Below, piece after piece: positions 17,401 to 25,581 of a stretch of DNA of 32,811 nt. A program made the position numbers and the translations under genes. Positions within the stretch are counted from its first letter, which is position 1. The number at the start of each line of letters is the position of its first letter. This DNA is from Vicinamibacteria bacterium (GTDB lineage: Bacteria; Acidobacteriota; Vicinamibacteria; Vicinamibacterales; UBA8438). The notes beneath the pieces are model-generated. The model did no database searches. It was not told the origin of the DNA and saw only the letters and a list, made by a program, of their open reading frames with translations. The stretch is taken from assembly GCA_022821235.1 (NCBI GenBank), contig JAJEEA010000041.1, forward strand, positions 1 to 32,811, written 5' to 3'.

Positions 17401-18106
17401 CCGCGCCGGAATCGATCCGGTCTTTCGCGTCCTTTATCGTGTCCCGGAGGTTCGCCGCATACCGGCGGCACACCTCCAGTTGATCGGGCGCGAGCGCGGC
17501 GGGGCGGTGAGAGTCGCAGAGCGGGTCGCGAAGGCCGTCCTTCCGCGCCCAGAACTGCTCGAGGTGTTCGTGGCCGGAGAAGTCGCGCGCCGGCGCCACG
17601 ATCGTCGAGGGCGATTGCATGCCGATCAGCACGCGCGGCTCGTTGGCCGACGGCCCGGCCGGCTGCGCGTAGAGCAGGTGCACGGTCTTCCAGGTCCACT
17701 CCGGGTGGAGCCACGACTTCGGCTTCTCGCGGCCGGCGACGTCGGTGAATCCATGGGTGTCGGTCTCTACGCCGGCGCTTCCGTCGAGGTCGACGTCGGC
17801 GGTCGTCACCGAGAACCCCGGCCGATGGTTCCGGAGGGCGAGCATCGCGAGCAGCGCTCGCCATTGCCCCTTCGCGTCGCGGTGGCCCGGATGGTCTTCA
17901 TCGAGCAGCGCAGTCTCGAAGAGGATGACATGACCCCAGGTGTGCGGGACCGACTTGATCTCGCGCACGTCCATGCTCCCCGCTTCCGGGATGAGCGCGT
18001 CGGCGAGTTTGTTCAACCCGTCGAGGGGCCACCAGACCCCGCCCCGGTCGGGACTCTTGAAGCCCGGGTCCTCGAGAAGGGCGGGAAGGTCGAGTTCAAC
18101 AGGCAC
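14490..18106 (-). CDS. Giant Hsp70/actin-like (ASKHA) ATPase, with one frameshift
   Basis: The intact product would be about 1205 residues. The first 640 or so are unrecognised, with mixed alpha/beta character. The ATPase core follows: phosphate-1 motif VDFGTSNT (about 651-658), phosphate-2 motif LDIGGGSTD (about 868-876) and adenosine motif FGGRGST (about 1020). The gene is split by a one-base frameshift near 16613: the upstream frame reads well to AAWPDFRA, and the downstream frame resumes at EPAWRWNYLFTST. Adding one C to the CCC at 16612-16614 joins them. The start is a GTG at 18106 with GAGGAG six bases upstream, overlapping the stop of the tubulin-like gene. Very long ASKHA proteins such as those annotated SrfB are a possible comparison, which I could not test. 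It may drive or regulate the tubulin-like polymer. Confidence 0.82.
17354..17432 (-). repeat. Perfect 34-base direct repeat from a 45-base in-frame duplication
   Basis: Positions 17354-17387 and 17399-17432 are identical over 34 bases, with a 45-base period. The result is duplication of 15 residues (DAKDRIDSGAA, then SAQR) in the N-terminal region of the Hsp70-like protein. Perfect identity suggests a recent slippage event. Confidence 0.85.
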
Positions 18107-18116
18107 GGTTCGCTCC

Positions 18117-19664
18117 TCAGGTCGACGATGGCTCCGCCGCGCACTCATGGAGACGCGCGACGAACGGCCACAGGCCAAACGACTTCGTGCGTCGCTTCTC
18201 GGAGACCGCCCAGTAGACGGCGGCGGCGTCGGGAGCACCGTCGAGACCGCGGACGAGCTCGTCGAAGCCCGTCAGACCCCGGGCCAGCGAACCGCTGGCG
18301 AGATCGGGCGTCGCGGTGGGGTCGCCGAGGTCGACCTCGGCGATGGGTCGATGGGCCCAGAGGTCGAACAGGGAGAAACGGTCGCCGCCCCACCGCGAGA
18401 AGGCGGACATCGTGGCCGCGTACCGGAGCGCTGTCGATACGTAGCCGCTCAACCCGCTGACGGCGGCGGCGCGTCGGGCGTCGGGCTCGCCGTCGTCCCG
18501 CAGACGAGGGAACCAGGCCTCCTCGGTGGCGCCCGGCGGCCGATCGGGAGTGAAGGCCCGGGCGTAGTTGAAGCGCCACAGGGCGCAGAAGCGCAGCCAC
18601 GCGGCATAGGCGGCGCGGTTGGACTTGCGGTCGGTCACCGGGGGCAGATCGGCCCACGTGAGGCGGTGGGGATTCTCGCGTGCGATGATGTGCAGGCCCG
18701 CGGGTTCGTCGCCGCCTCCGCGTTCGCGGGGAGGCCGTTCTTCGGCGAAGAACTTCGCCGCCGCGAGGGCTCCGAGGAGCTCGGGGGCCAGGGGAGGATT
18801 CGCCTGCTTCGCCGCCCCGGCCGCGTGGTAGTCCAGCTCGATGGCGGGCCGCCAGCCGACGACGTAGAGGTCGTCGAAGCTGTACGGCGCCCCACCCACC
18901 TTCATCTCGTTGTCGTAATAGCGCAAGGCGGACTGCGATTGCAGAAGCAGCTCGGCGCCCGCTGAGACATTGGCCCCGCGATCGGCGGGCGGCGGAAACG
19001 TGAAGTACGGCAACATCAGGGCGCCGGCCGTACGCAGAGGGCGGTCCTTCTCCTTCGCCACCTGGCGCAGGCGGCGGGCCAGGGTGGGCAGGATGGCCGC
19101 CCCCGTGCCGCCGAACACGGATCCGCACAGGAAGACCCGCACTTCCTCGTTGGCGTTGCGTACGACGTCCTCGAGCGAACGCCAGAACTCGTCCTGGCCG
19201 ATCCGCACCAGAAGCGCGGCCGACCCGACGTGGGGCCGGCCGCGGTATCCCTCGTTCAGGGACATGTCCAGCTCGCACCGGCGGTGGAACAGCGCGCGCG
19301 CGAGGTCCCTGGCTTCGTCCGGCATCAGGTTGTACCCGACGAGCTTGGCCAGGCTCGCGTCGCTCTGCTGCGGCGCCCAGTGGCACTTGTCCAAGTCCCT
19401 CCCGTCCGGATGCGGACACAGATCCGTGGCGAGCAGGTCGCAGCCCAGCTCGTCGTGCCCGTCCGTCAGCGCCCGCAGGGCGCCGCGGGCGGAAGCGTAC
19501 CGGGCCAGCGCGGTGCGTGCCCGAAGCGTATTGCCGTTGGACTGGTCCTGGTCGATGAAGGCGACGGCGGCGCGGGAAGGGCCGAGGCCGGTGGCGCAGA
19601 GGTGCACGAACGACTCGACGATCCGGGCGCCGGTCCCGCCGAGACCGAGGATGAGGTTTTTCAT
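18117..19664 (-). CDS. Tubulin/FtsZ-superfamily protein (Tubulin_2-like GTPase)
   Basis: The 515-residue product starts with a Gly-rich nucleotide loop, ILGLGGTGARIVESF (5-19). It carries the tubulin signature as LCGSVFGGTGAAI (179-191), the GTP phosphate-binding loop. The segment AAGAAKQANPP followed by ALAAAKFF (281-306) matches the pattern of bacterial tubulin-like proteins (Pfam Tubulin_2). It is longer than FtsZ and lacks the FtsZ C-terminal tail, so it is not the division FtsZ. It probably binds GTP and may polymerise. The ATG at 19664 overlaps the preceding gene's stop (ATGA), indicating translational coupling; an ATG nine bases earlier is possible. The next gene's ribosome site overlaps its stop. 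Its neighbours, a VWA lipoprotein and an ASKHA ATPase, support a multi-protein membrane-associated machine. Confidence 0.85.
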   Translation of the reverse strand: MKNLILGLGGTGARIVESFVHLCATGLGPSRAAVAFIDQDQSNGNTLRARTALARYASARGALRALTDGHDELGCDLLATDLCPHPDGRDLDKCHWAPQQSDASLAKLVGYNLMPDEARDLARALFHRRCELDMSLNEGYRGRPHVGSAALLVRIGQDEFWRSLEDVVRNANEEVRVFLCGSVFGGTGAAILPTLARRLRQVAKEKDRPLRTAGALMLPYFTFPPPADRGANVSAGAELLLQSQSALRYYDNEMKVGGAPYSFDDLYVVGWRPAIELDYHAAGAAKQANPPLAPELLGALAAAKFFAEERPPRERGGGDEPAGLHIIARENPHRLTWADLPPVTDRKSNRAAYAAWLRFCALWRFNYARAFTPDRPPGATEEAWFPRLRDDGEPDARRAAAVSGLSGYVSTALRYAATMSAFSRWGGDRFSLFDLWAHRPIAEVDLGDPTATPDLASGSLARGLTGFDELVRGLDGAPDAAAVYWAVSEKRRTKSFGLWPFVARLHECAAEPSST

Positions 19665-20215
19665 GACAGCCATCCGGCCCAGGGAATCGCGGAGCGGTAG
19701 ACCCGGTGCGTGCAGAGCAGGCTCGTCGCGTAGTAGATCGGCCCCAGTGAGACCGGGAGGAAGGCGAAGGGGAGCAGGAGCAACGGACCTGGCGTGATCA
19801 GGTCGCGCAACGGTGTGAGCAGGAAGGCGGAGAGGACGGCCCACAGCAAGCTGAGGGTCACTCCGACCGCGCCGATCAGCCACCATTGCGGTCGGAGTCG
19901 GCGAACCGAGCCCACCACGGCGACGCGCTGCCGCCCGCAGAAAAGGGCGAACGCCGCGGCGGCCATCAAGACCACCGCTGCCGACGGGAGCGCCACCGTA
20001 AGGGCTGCGCTTTCGACCTGCGCCATGATCGCGTCCTGGTACGCGGGGTACTGCGGATCGTCCATGGCGTTTTCGTAGAGCTGAGGTTCGAGGCTGCCCA
20101 CGCCACCGAATGTCATCAGCCACAGCACGGTCGGCACGAGGGCGAGAATCGCGGCCGCGAGGGGGGCGGCCACGATGGACCGTGCAAGCTGGCGGGCCCA
20201 ATCCATCACACTCAT
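19661..20215 (-). CDS. Small integral membrane protein, four helices
   Basis: The 184-residue product is dominated by hydrophobic segments at about 14-36, 68-91, 107-131 and 138-165, with a short loop of about 30 residues after the first. No family is recognised. The ATG at 20215 lies five bases after the VWA gene's stop, with GGAG across the junction. Its own stop overlaps the start of the tubulin-like gene as ATGA, so the three proteins are tightly coupled. A role as membrane anchor or receptor for the tubulin-like protein is inferred from position. Confidence 0.75.
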   Translation of the reverse strand: MSVMDWARQLARSIVAAPLAAAILALVPTVLWLMTFGGVGSLEPQLYENAMDDPQYPAYQDAIMAQVESAALTVALPSAAVVLMAAAAFALFCGRQRVAVVGSVRRLRPQWWLIGAVGVTLSLLWAVLSAFLLTPLRDLITPGPLLLLPFAFLPVSLGPIYYATSLLCTHRVYRSAIPWAGWLS

Positions 20216-20220
20216 CGCAC

Positions 20221-21822
20221 TCACTCCATCGACAGCAGAACGCTCCCGTTGGCGACGGTCTCCCCGGCGACCTGCTCGGCCATCGCGACCTCCAGAATGC
20301 GCCGGAACTCCGTGAGGTTGAGGGTCGGGAACAGCGGCGGCGGATCGCTCGGCAGCCCTGGGTCGCGCTCGGCGTCGAAGCTCCAGTCGTCCAGCCATGC
20401 CGTACCCGGGCTGTTCCGCTCCATGGCGCCGACGCTCACCCGGTACCGCATGAACGCGATGCCGCCGCGCGGGATCGCGAGCAGGACGGCGTTGGAAGCG
20501 TCGAGCCTGATCGTCGGGTCGTGGGAAGCGGCCGGCCGTTCGAGCTTGAGCGCGCGCCCCAGGTCGAGCGAATGCCACGCGCCCTCGTCGCACGCTCTCG
20601 ACGGGTCGGGCGGCACCAGCGTCCACGCTTCAGCGGCGAGGTCGTACGTGGCCGGCGGCGCGGCGGCGTACACAGGGCCGTCGAGCGGCCCGGCCAGGGT
20701 CCGACGCTTCTCCGCATCGCCTTCGGGCACCGGAGGGACCGGGCCCCGATCGATCTCGAAGGCCGGCACGTTCGCGTCGTCGACGGCGAGGACGTAGGCC
20801 CTCCTGGCGCCGGTCCCCTGACGCGCCAGCCGGTGCTCGACCGGCCCGGCGGCGGTCAAGGTGGGCGTGAACAGGGAGAAGAAGTGCGATTCCGGTTCTC
20901 GGGCGCCGGGCGGCTCTGCTTCCGTGTCCTCGCCGGCTCGGGCCTCTCCGGGGTCGAGCGGTTCCGCTGTTGCGTCCTCGCTGGATCCGGCTTCTCCGGC
21001 GTTCGAGAAGACGTCCTCCGCGAGGCGCCGCTCCAGCTCGACGACCCGCCCCGGCGCACCGATGACGAGGGCGAATACGGGGCGCTGCCGAACCCGGCCG
21101 GCGGGAATCGTGGCGACGCCCGAGGAGTTCGGAACGTCGTACACGGGGCCGGAATAGGGCGCCGCCCCGCCGAGGACGCCTATCGCCCGGCCGTCGGCGA
21201 GAATGCGGCGAATCGGACGCTGCAGCGCGAGCCGGGCGCCGCCGATGAGGTCGGAGTTGTCGAGCCAGAGGTCCGTGACGACCACCGCCAGCGCTCCCGG
21301 CGCGTCGTCGTCGGCGACGGCCGCGAGCACGTCGTCGAGCCGCGACTCGCGAAACCCGCACGCGTCTCCGCAGGGGTTCACTTCGCCGCGGGCGGCGCGG
21401 ACGAGGACATCTTCGTCGATCTCGGCGATCCGCTCGGCGAAGCCGTAGTAGCGAGCCTCGGGGAACTGCGCAGGGGGAGGGACCAGCCACGCGATGAGAT
21501 CGCGGTAGGCCGACTCGCCGGAGCCGCGCCCGAAGTTGGTCGACGACTGCGACACGTCGAGGTACACCGCGAGCCTCTCCGTGTCGTGCGGTCTGTCGCC
21601 GTTGCCGGCCCTTCCCTCCGGCGGCGGGTCATCCGGCGTCTCCCGCGCCGGCGCCGGCTGTCGCTCTTCGAGGCACGGCGGTCCTCCCGGCAGACAGCAG
21701 GCCGGAACCCTCTCGACGGCCGGCCGGCAGCCGCCGATACCGAGCATCAGGACGAGACAGCCGGCCACGGTCGCACGGCGACTGCGACCGGCCATCCTCT
21801 CGATTCGAGCTGAGTGCCTCAT
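20221..21822 (-). CDS. VWA-like lipoprotein
   Basis: The 533-residue product has a lipoprotein signal peptide (LMLGIGGC, lipidated Cys 32 from this start) followed by a Cys/Pro-rich linker. Residues about 83-240 resemble a von Willebrand A domain: strand LAVYLDVSQSS gives the metal-site motif DxSxS (D89, S91, S93), and VVVTDLWLDNSD supplies a distal Asp (D184). Two CxxxC-like pairs (CGDAC) lie between. The C-terminal half is beta-rich with an acidic, low-complexity insert at about 290-320. It is probably tethered to a membrane on the periplasmic side and binds a partner through the metal site. It is the first gene of the tubulin-like run. Start choice is uncertain: ATG 21822 is used, and ATG 21795 would give a more typical signal peptide. 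Confidence 0.72.
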   Translation of the reverse strand: MRHSARIERMAGRSRRATVAGCLVLMLGIGGCRPAVERVPACCLPGGPPCLEERQPAPARETPDDPPPEGRAGNGDRPHDTERLAVYLDVSQSSTNFGRGSGESAYRDLIAWLVPPPAQFPEARYYGFAERIAEIDEDVLVRAARGEVNPCGDACGFRESRLDDVLAAVADDDAPGALAVVVTDLWLDNSDLIGGARLALQRPIRRILADGRAIGVLGGAAPYSGPVYDVPNSSGVATIPAGRVRQRPVFALVIGAPGRVVELERRLAEDVFSNAGEAGSSEDATAEPLDPGEARAGEDTEAEPPGAREPESHFFSLFTPTLTAAGPVEHRLARQGTGARRAYVLAVDDANVPAFEIDRGPVPPVPEGDAEKRRTLAGPLDGPVYAAAPPATYDLAAEAWTLVPPDPSRACDEGAWHSLDLGRALKLERPAASHDPTIRLDASNAVLLAIPRGGIAFMRYRVSVGAMERNSPGTAWLDDWSFDAERDPGLPSDPPPLFPTLNLTEFRRILEVAMAEQVAGETVANGSVLLSME

Positions 21823-21842
21823 TGGAACGACACCTGTAGAGA

Positions 21843-21883
21843 GCCGCGCCGCAACGCGGCGACGTCCGGACACCGGGATGTCC
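21843..21883. other. Two small hairpins between the repeat-protein gene and the VWA operon
   Basis: GCCGCG (21843-21848) pairs with CGCGGC (21855-21860), and GGACA (21868-21872) pairs with TGTCC (21879-21883). They fall in the 89-base gap between two same-strand genes. There is no T-run, so a classical terminator is not shown; attenuation or transcript processing is possible. Confidence 0.3.
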
Positions 21884-21911
21884 AACCTCGAAACCGCTCT
21901 TCCCCCTCCGG

Positions 21912-23651
21912 CTACCTGGCCAAGCGCCGCCGGCCGCCGACGAGCAACGCGAGCAGCAGCGCGAGAACGCCGCCCAGGGGCAGGGCCGGTACCGGCGTCA
22001 GCCGGCCGTCGACCTTGTAGCTCGGGTCATCGCTGAACGCGTGATAGCCGAGGTCGAGGTCGGCGTCGTTGCCGGCGTTGTCCCGTATCGTCGCGCCGTT
22101 GAGATCGATCGCGTCGGCGTCGATGCTGATGCCGTTGTCGTCGCGATCCGATTCCTGCACCACGTAGTCGAACAGCAAGCTGGTCGTGGCCCACCTCTCC
22201 CGGAAGGTCGCGAAGCGCGTCTGCGCGCCGATGCGCAGCGCTAAGCGGGGCGCGCCGGACAGTGTCACGCCCTCGCTCAGGGCGACCGCCAGCGTGAGCG
22301 TGTCGGCCCGGCCGAACACGCCGCGGACCGGCCCCTCCAAGGTCAGGAACAAGACCGCGGGCGCCTCGTCGTCACCGCGGCTGCCGTCGACCCTGCGACT
22401 GGGGTCGTCGGGCAGGCCGTCATGGCTCAGGCGGGCATCGCTGCCGTCGTCCACGGCCCGGATCGAGCCGCCGTTGAGGGTCAACGCATTCGCAGGCGCG
22501 CTGACCCCGTCGTCGTCGACGTCCGACGGCTGCACGACGTACTGGAAGTAGACGTTGCGCTCGTCTTCCCCGAGGTCATGAAAGGCGTTTCCGGGCGGCA
22601 GCAGCTCGGCCGCGCGCAGCCGTGGAAGATGGCTCGCCCGCCGCGCGCGCGCGCCCACCTGCAGGGCGAACCGAGGCGCCCCGGTCACGTGGACCCCCCG
22701 CGTGAATTGAGCGAGTGCGAAAATCGTCTCGCCGACCGCGTACGTGTCCGCGCTCGCGGGCGATCGCGAAAGGAGCACTCTCACCACCGACGGGGCGCCG
22801 GACGCGCCGTCCACCTTGCGGTCGGGGCGGTCGGGCACGGCGTCGTGCGTCAGGTCGGCGTCGTTGCCGTCGGCGTCCTTGATCGAGCCCCCGTTGAGCG
22901 TCAACGCGTCGGCGGGCACGCTGAACCCGTCGGCATCGATGTCGGAGGGTTGCACGACGTACTCGAAGTTGAGGAAAGGCTGGGACCCCCCTCCCCACAA
23001 ATGGAGATGCATCTGCCGGGCTTGCGTTCCCAACTGTATGGCGAGCTGCGGGGCGCCCGTGACGTAGACGGGCTCAGAGAAGTGCAGGGTGACGCTGATG
23101 GACTCCCCGCCGCCGAACGTGTCGCCCTGACGCGGTCGCCCTGTGGTCAAGCGTTCTATCGTGGGGAGAGCGTCCAGCCCACCGTCCACCTTCCTTGCCG
23201 GGTCATCCGGAACCGCCTCGTGAGCCAGGACGGCATCGTTGCCGTGCGAATCGCGTATGGAGCCGCGGTTGAGCAGCAGGGCATTCGGGGGAATGCCGAC
23301 GCCGTCCTCGTCGCGATCCGACGCCTTGACGTGGTAGCGGAAGCCGAGCGTATTTCCCGTGACCAGATAGAGGTCGGTGGAGCGAGTCTGGTCGCCTATC
23401 TGCAGCACGAGCCTCGGCTCGCCCGTCACTATCACGGGCTCACCGAATGCCACGTGTACGGTAATCCGTTCATCGGCGCCGTACGTGTCCCCGCTGGCCG
23501 GGCGACTACGGAGCGACACGCGTTCCACCGCGGGACCGGTAGTCTGCGCGAATGCGGGGGCGCCGGCTGTGAGCATCGACAAGACTGCTGCGCACACTAC
23601 GCACACACTCGAGAGTTGGTAGGAACCGTGAGACAGGTTGGGAGACGTCAT
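21912..23651 (-). CDS. Secreted four-repeat adhesin-like protein with C-terminal anchor
   Basis: After a signal peptide (about 1-36, ending APAFAQ) the protein has four repeats of about 120 residues. Each opens with a strand such as RSRPASGDTYGADERI, continues with VTGxPxLxLQIG, and contains an acidic DRDEDG loop, which could bind calcium, then LNGGSIRDxxGNDADLxH and KVDG. The fold is presumably an Ig-like sandwich. The C-terminus reads VPALPLGGVLALLLALLVGG followed by RRRLAR: a Pro motif, hydrophobic helix and basic tail, as in CTERM sorting signals. The ATG at 23651 is chosen for AGAGGA eight bases upstream; the frame extends to a TTG at 23699. A paralogue without the anchor lies at 26297-28072. 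The protein is probably displayed at the cell surface. Confidence 0.8.
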   Translation of the reverse strand: MTSPNLSHGSYQLSSVCVVCAAVLSMLTAGAPAFAQTTGPAVERVSLRSRPASGDTYGADERITVHVAFGEPVIVTGEPRLVLQIGDQTRSTDLYLVTGNTLGFRYHVKASDRDEDGVGIPPNALLLNRGSIRDSHGNDAVLAHEAVPDDPARKVDGGLDALPTIERLTTGRPRQGDTFGGGESISVTLHFSEPVYVTGAPQLAIQLGTQARQMHLHLWGGGSQPFLNFEYVVQPSDIDADGFSVPADALTLNGGSIKDADGNDADLTHDAVPDRPDRKVDGASGAPSVVRVLLSRSPASADTYAVGETIFALAQFTRGVHVTGAPRFALQVGARARRASHLPRLRAAELLPPGNAFHDLGEDERNVYFQYVVQPSDVDDDGVSAPANALTLNGGSIRAVDDGSDARLSHDGLPDDPSRRVDGSRGDDEAPAVLFLTLEGPVRGVFGRADTLTLAVALSEGVTLSGAPRLALRIGAQTRFATFRERWATTSLLFDYVVQESDRDDNGISIDADAIDLNGATIRDNAGNDADLDLGYHAFSDDPSYKVDGRLTPVPALPLGGVLALLLALLVGGRRRLAR

Positions 23652-24022
23652 GGATGGCATCCTCTGCTTCGACTCACACGGACCCCGATGAATGAGCAAC
23701 AGCCACGGGTCGTCGGGTTGCCTGGATAGCCAGGACAGCCATGATTACCGCGGCGCGGCGCGGTCGCCGCGGCGAATCGTCGGCAAGAGTGCCACAAGAT
23801 GGGCCCAGTGGGGTGGATGACAAGCTTGTCGGAGAGGTGGCGAGTGCTTGGCTAATCCGACTTGTCGCGCCGGGAGCGCGCGGAGGCCGACGAAAGGCGC
23901 CTCGAGGCGCTCGGACCCGCCGCCATCGACCGGAGGCTCGACCGCGGTGCTGCCAACTCGTCGCCGATATGTCGGACGCCGGTCGTGTGAACAAGGTCGT
24001 GGCGGCGTGTGGCGGCATGGCG
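23652..24022. other. Intergenic region with one copy of the GACAAGCTTGTC palindrome
   Basis: This 371-base gap lies between two minus-strand genes. I see no gene in it. It contains a perfect GACAAGCTTGTC palindrome at 23819-23830 and a half-copy GACTTGTC at 23859-23866. The promoter of the repeat-protein gene should lie here, but no clear sigma-70 or sigma-54 element stands out. Confidence 0.55.
23819..23830. repeat. Palindrome GACAAGCTTGTC
   Basis: A twelve-base perfect palindrome downstream of the CARF gene, identical to the core of copies in the cluster upstream of the same gene. Confidence 0.7.
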
Positions 24023-25177
24023 TCAGTCCTCGGGGAACGAGATGTGGGCAGGGTCGATGGCCAGGCCGAAGCGCCGGTCGCGCCAGCCGCCCCGGCTGGC
24101 GATCAGGTAGGGGCGGCCGAGCCACGCGCCGAGTGCGATTCGGATGGCGCGGTTGACGCGGGCCTTGCGCTGTTCGAACCACTTGCTGTCGGCGCCGTTC
24201 CGGAGGCGGTGGCGGACGCGCTCGACGTTGGGGGCCCAGCGGTCGGCGGTTACCTTCGTGTACTCGTGCAGATACTCGCTCGCGAGGTTCGGGGTGCGGC
24301 AGTTGACGAAGTCGCGGCCCTGCGCGCAACGCCGGGCCATGACGGCGTAGAACGCGAAGTTGGCGGGGGGAAGGTGCACGGTTTCGCCGCCGGCGATCAG
24401 GAGGTTGCGACGGAGGTGCAGCTCGATGGTCGGGGTTGCGGCCGCGAGAGACCCGCGCGTGCCGGTTACGCCGGGCGGCGGCAGCTCGTCGATGACCCGT
24501 AGCGGGAGCTCATCGCGCAGGCGGAGAAAGGGCACGTCGGCGAGAATGATGCGGGCGTCGGCGGTGTTGACGCGCCGGCCGCGGATGACGAGCGTGGCCG
24601 GCGGCACGGGCGGATAGTGGAATGCGTGGTCGGCGAAGCGCGGGTCGACCAGCACGTGGCTCAGGCGGTCCTGCGGTCGCCCGTAGAGCGACAGCGCGTG
24701 ACCAAGATACAGGCCCATCGTACGCCGGCCGCCGGCCAGGGAGGCGTGGATGGCGGCGTCGTCGTCGGTCGTCAGGCGACGAACGAGACGGACGAGCGCT
24801 TCCGCGGCGGCGGCGTGATCGGCGGCCGTCGTGATGTCCTCCAAGGGGCGTCCGTCGCGCTCCACGACGATGAACGACTCGTCGTCGAACGCGATCCGGC
24901 TCGGGTCGAGTCGATAGTCGGCGCAGAACCGGAGGAAGCACCCGGTTTCGGGGTCGAGCAGCTCGCGCCTCGCGCGGTCGCGGCCTCTCGTGGTCGTCAC
25001 GACGTGAATGGCGGTGGGGACGAAGGGCGGACCGCCGTCGACCGGGACGATCAGCGCGTAGAGCGCCTCGGTGAGACGCCGTGGCGTCAGCCCCAGGGCG
25101 GCGAGCAGGATTCTGCGCGGAAACTCGTGGGGCAGCGCCGGCGCGCTGGCGCCATCCGGTGCGTCGCGGGTCGCCAT
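24023..25177 (-). CDS. CARF-domain protein of the CRISPR-associated Cas_NE0113 type
   Basis: Residues 20-230 match the Cas_NE0113 family (TIGR02584/PF09623), a CARF-fold sensor associated with type III CRISPR systems. Visible features are RRILLAALGLTPRRLTEALYA at the N-terminal strand-loop-helix, ELLDPETGCF, a DDESFIVV strand, SLAGGRRTMG (146-155, the conserved ligand-site turn), and GRPQDRLSHVLV. CARF domains bind cyclic oligoadenylates, and some degrade them. Residues 249-380 form a second domain shared with the protein at 5638-6567. No cas10, csm/cmr, cas1/2 or repeat array is seen in the window, so it is orphaned here. The ATG at 25177 begins a natural N-terminus; the long upstream frame is palindrome-containing intergenic sequence. 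It is flanked on both sides by GACAAGCTTGTC palindromes. Confidence 0.82.
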   Translation of the reverse strand: MATRDAPDGASAPALPHEFPRRILLAALGLTPRRLTEALYALIVPVDGGPPFVPTAIHVVTTTRGRDRARRELLDPETGCFLRFCADYRLDPSRIAFDDESFIVVERDGRPLEDITTAADHAAAAEALVRLVRRLTTDDDAAIHASLAGGRRTMGLYLGHALSLYGRPQDRLSHVLVDPRFADHAFHYPPVPPATLVIRGRRVNTADARIILADVPFLRLRDELPLRVIDELPPPGVTGTRGSLAAATPTIELHLRRNLLIAGGETVHLPPANFAFYAVMARRCAQGRDFVNCRTPNLASEYLHEYTKVTADRWAPNVERVRHRLRNGADSKWFEQRKARVNRAIRIALGAWLGRPYLIASRGGWRDRRFGLAIDPAHISFPED

Positions 25178-25218
25178 GGGCGCGCATGGTGCCAGAAAAC
25201 CCGGTTTCCATCGCTGTT

Positions 25219-25482
25219 GGCAAGCTTGTTGCGAGTACCGATGGCTGGCGACAAGCTTGTCGCCGCGAATCGTCCGGGGGTCTTCGGCGCGCGCGCCCGC
25301 GATACTTCCGCCGTCGAGGCGCGCAGCCGGCGACAAAGCTCGTCGACAGACGCGCCTGCCGCAGAGACGAGAAAGCGGCGCGAGGGCGTCGGGGCCGCGC
25401 AGCCGACGACAAGAGCCTGTCGCCACGAGTCGTGGGACCCCGGCGCGCGCTCGCGGTGGGCAGCCGCCGACAAGCTTGTCGG
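25219..25482. repeat. Cluster of five GACAAGCTTGTC-type palindromes in a divergent promoter region
   Basis: The 404-base gap 25178-25581 separates the divergent CARF and barrel genes and holds no gene. It contains copies at 25219-25230 (GGCAAGCTTGTT), 25250-25261 (perfect, extending to the 18-base GGCGACAAGCTTGTCGCC at 25247-25264), 25332-25344 (degenerate), 25408-25421 (degenerate) and 25469-25480 (perfect, within CCGACAAGCTTGTCGG). Several are preceded by CAGCCG. The first two are centred 31 bases apart, about three helical turns. They could be repressor operators or REP-like elements. Confidence 0.7.
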
Positions 25483-25581
25483 CTGGAACCGCCGGACGCG
25501 TTTCGTGGCACGATTTCCACTTGGCCGGTTCGAACTGCGACCGGGAATCGCGGAGAGGATTATCGAGAGGAGCGACTGCGC

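Noticed and set aside
25179..25194. TGGCACC with a GC ten bases on, just upstream of the CARF start
   Set aside because: The -12 element lacks TTGC and the site would leave almost no leader before the ATG at 25177.
23652..25581. CRISPR array near the CARF gene
   Set aside because: The recurring GACAAGCTTGTC elements are short palindromes at irregular spacing without uniform spacers, so they are not a CRISPR array.
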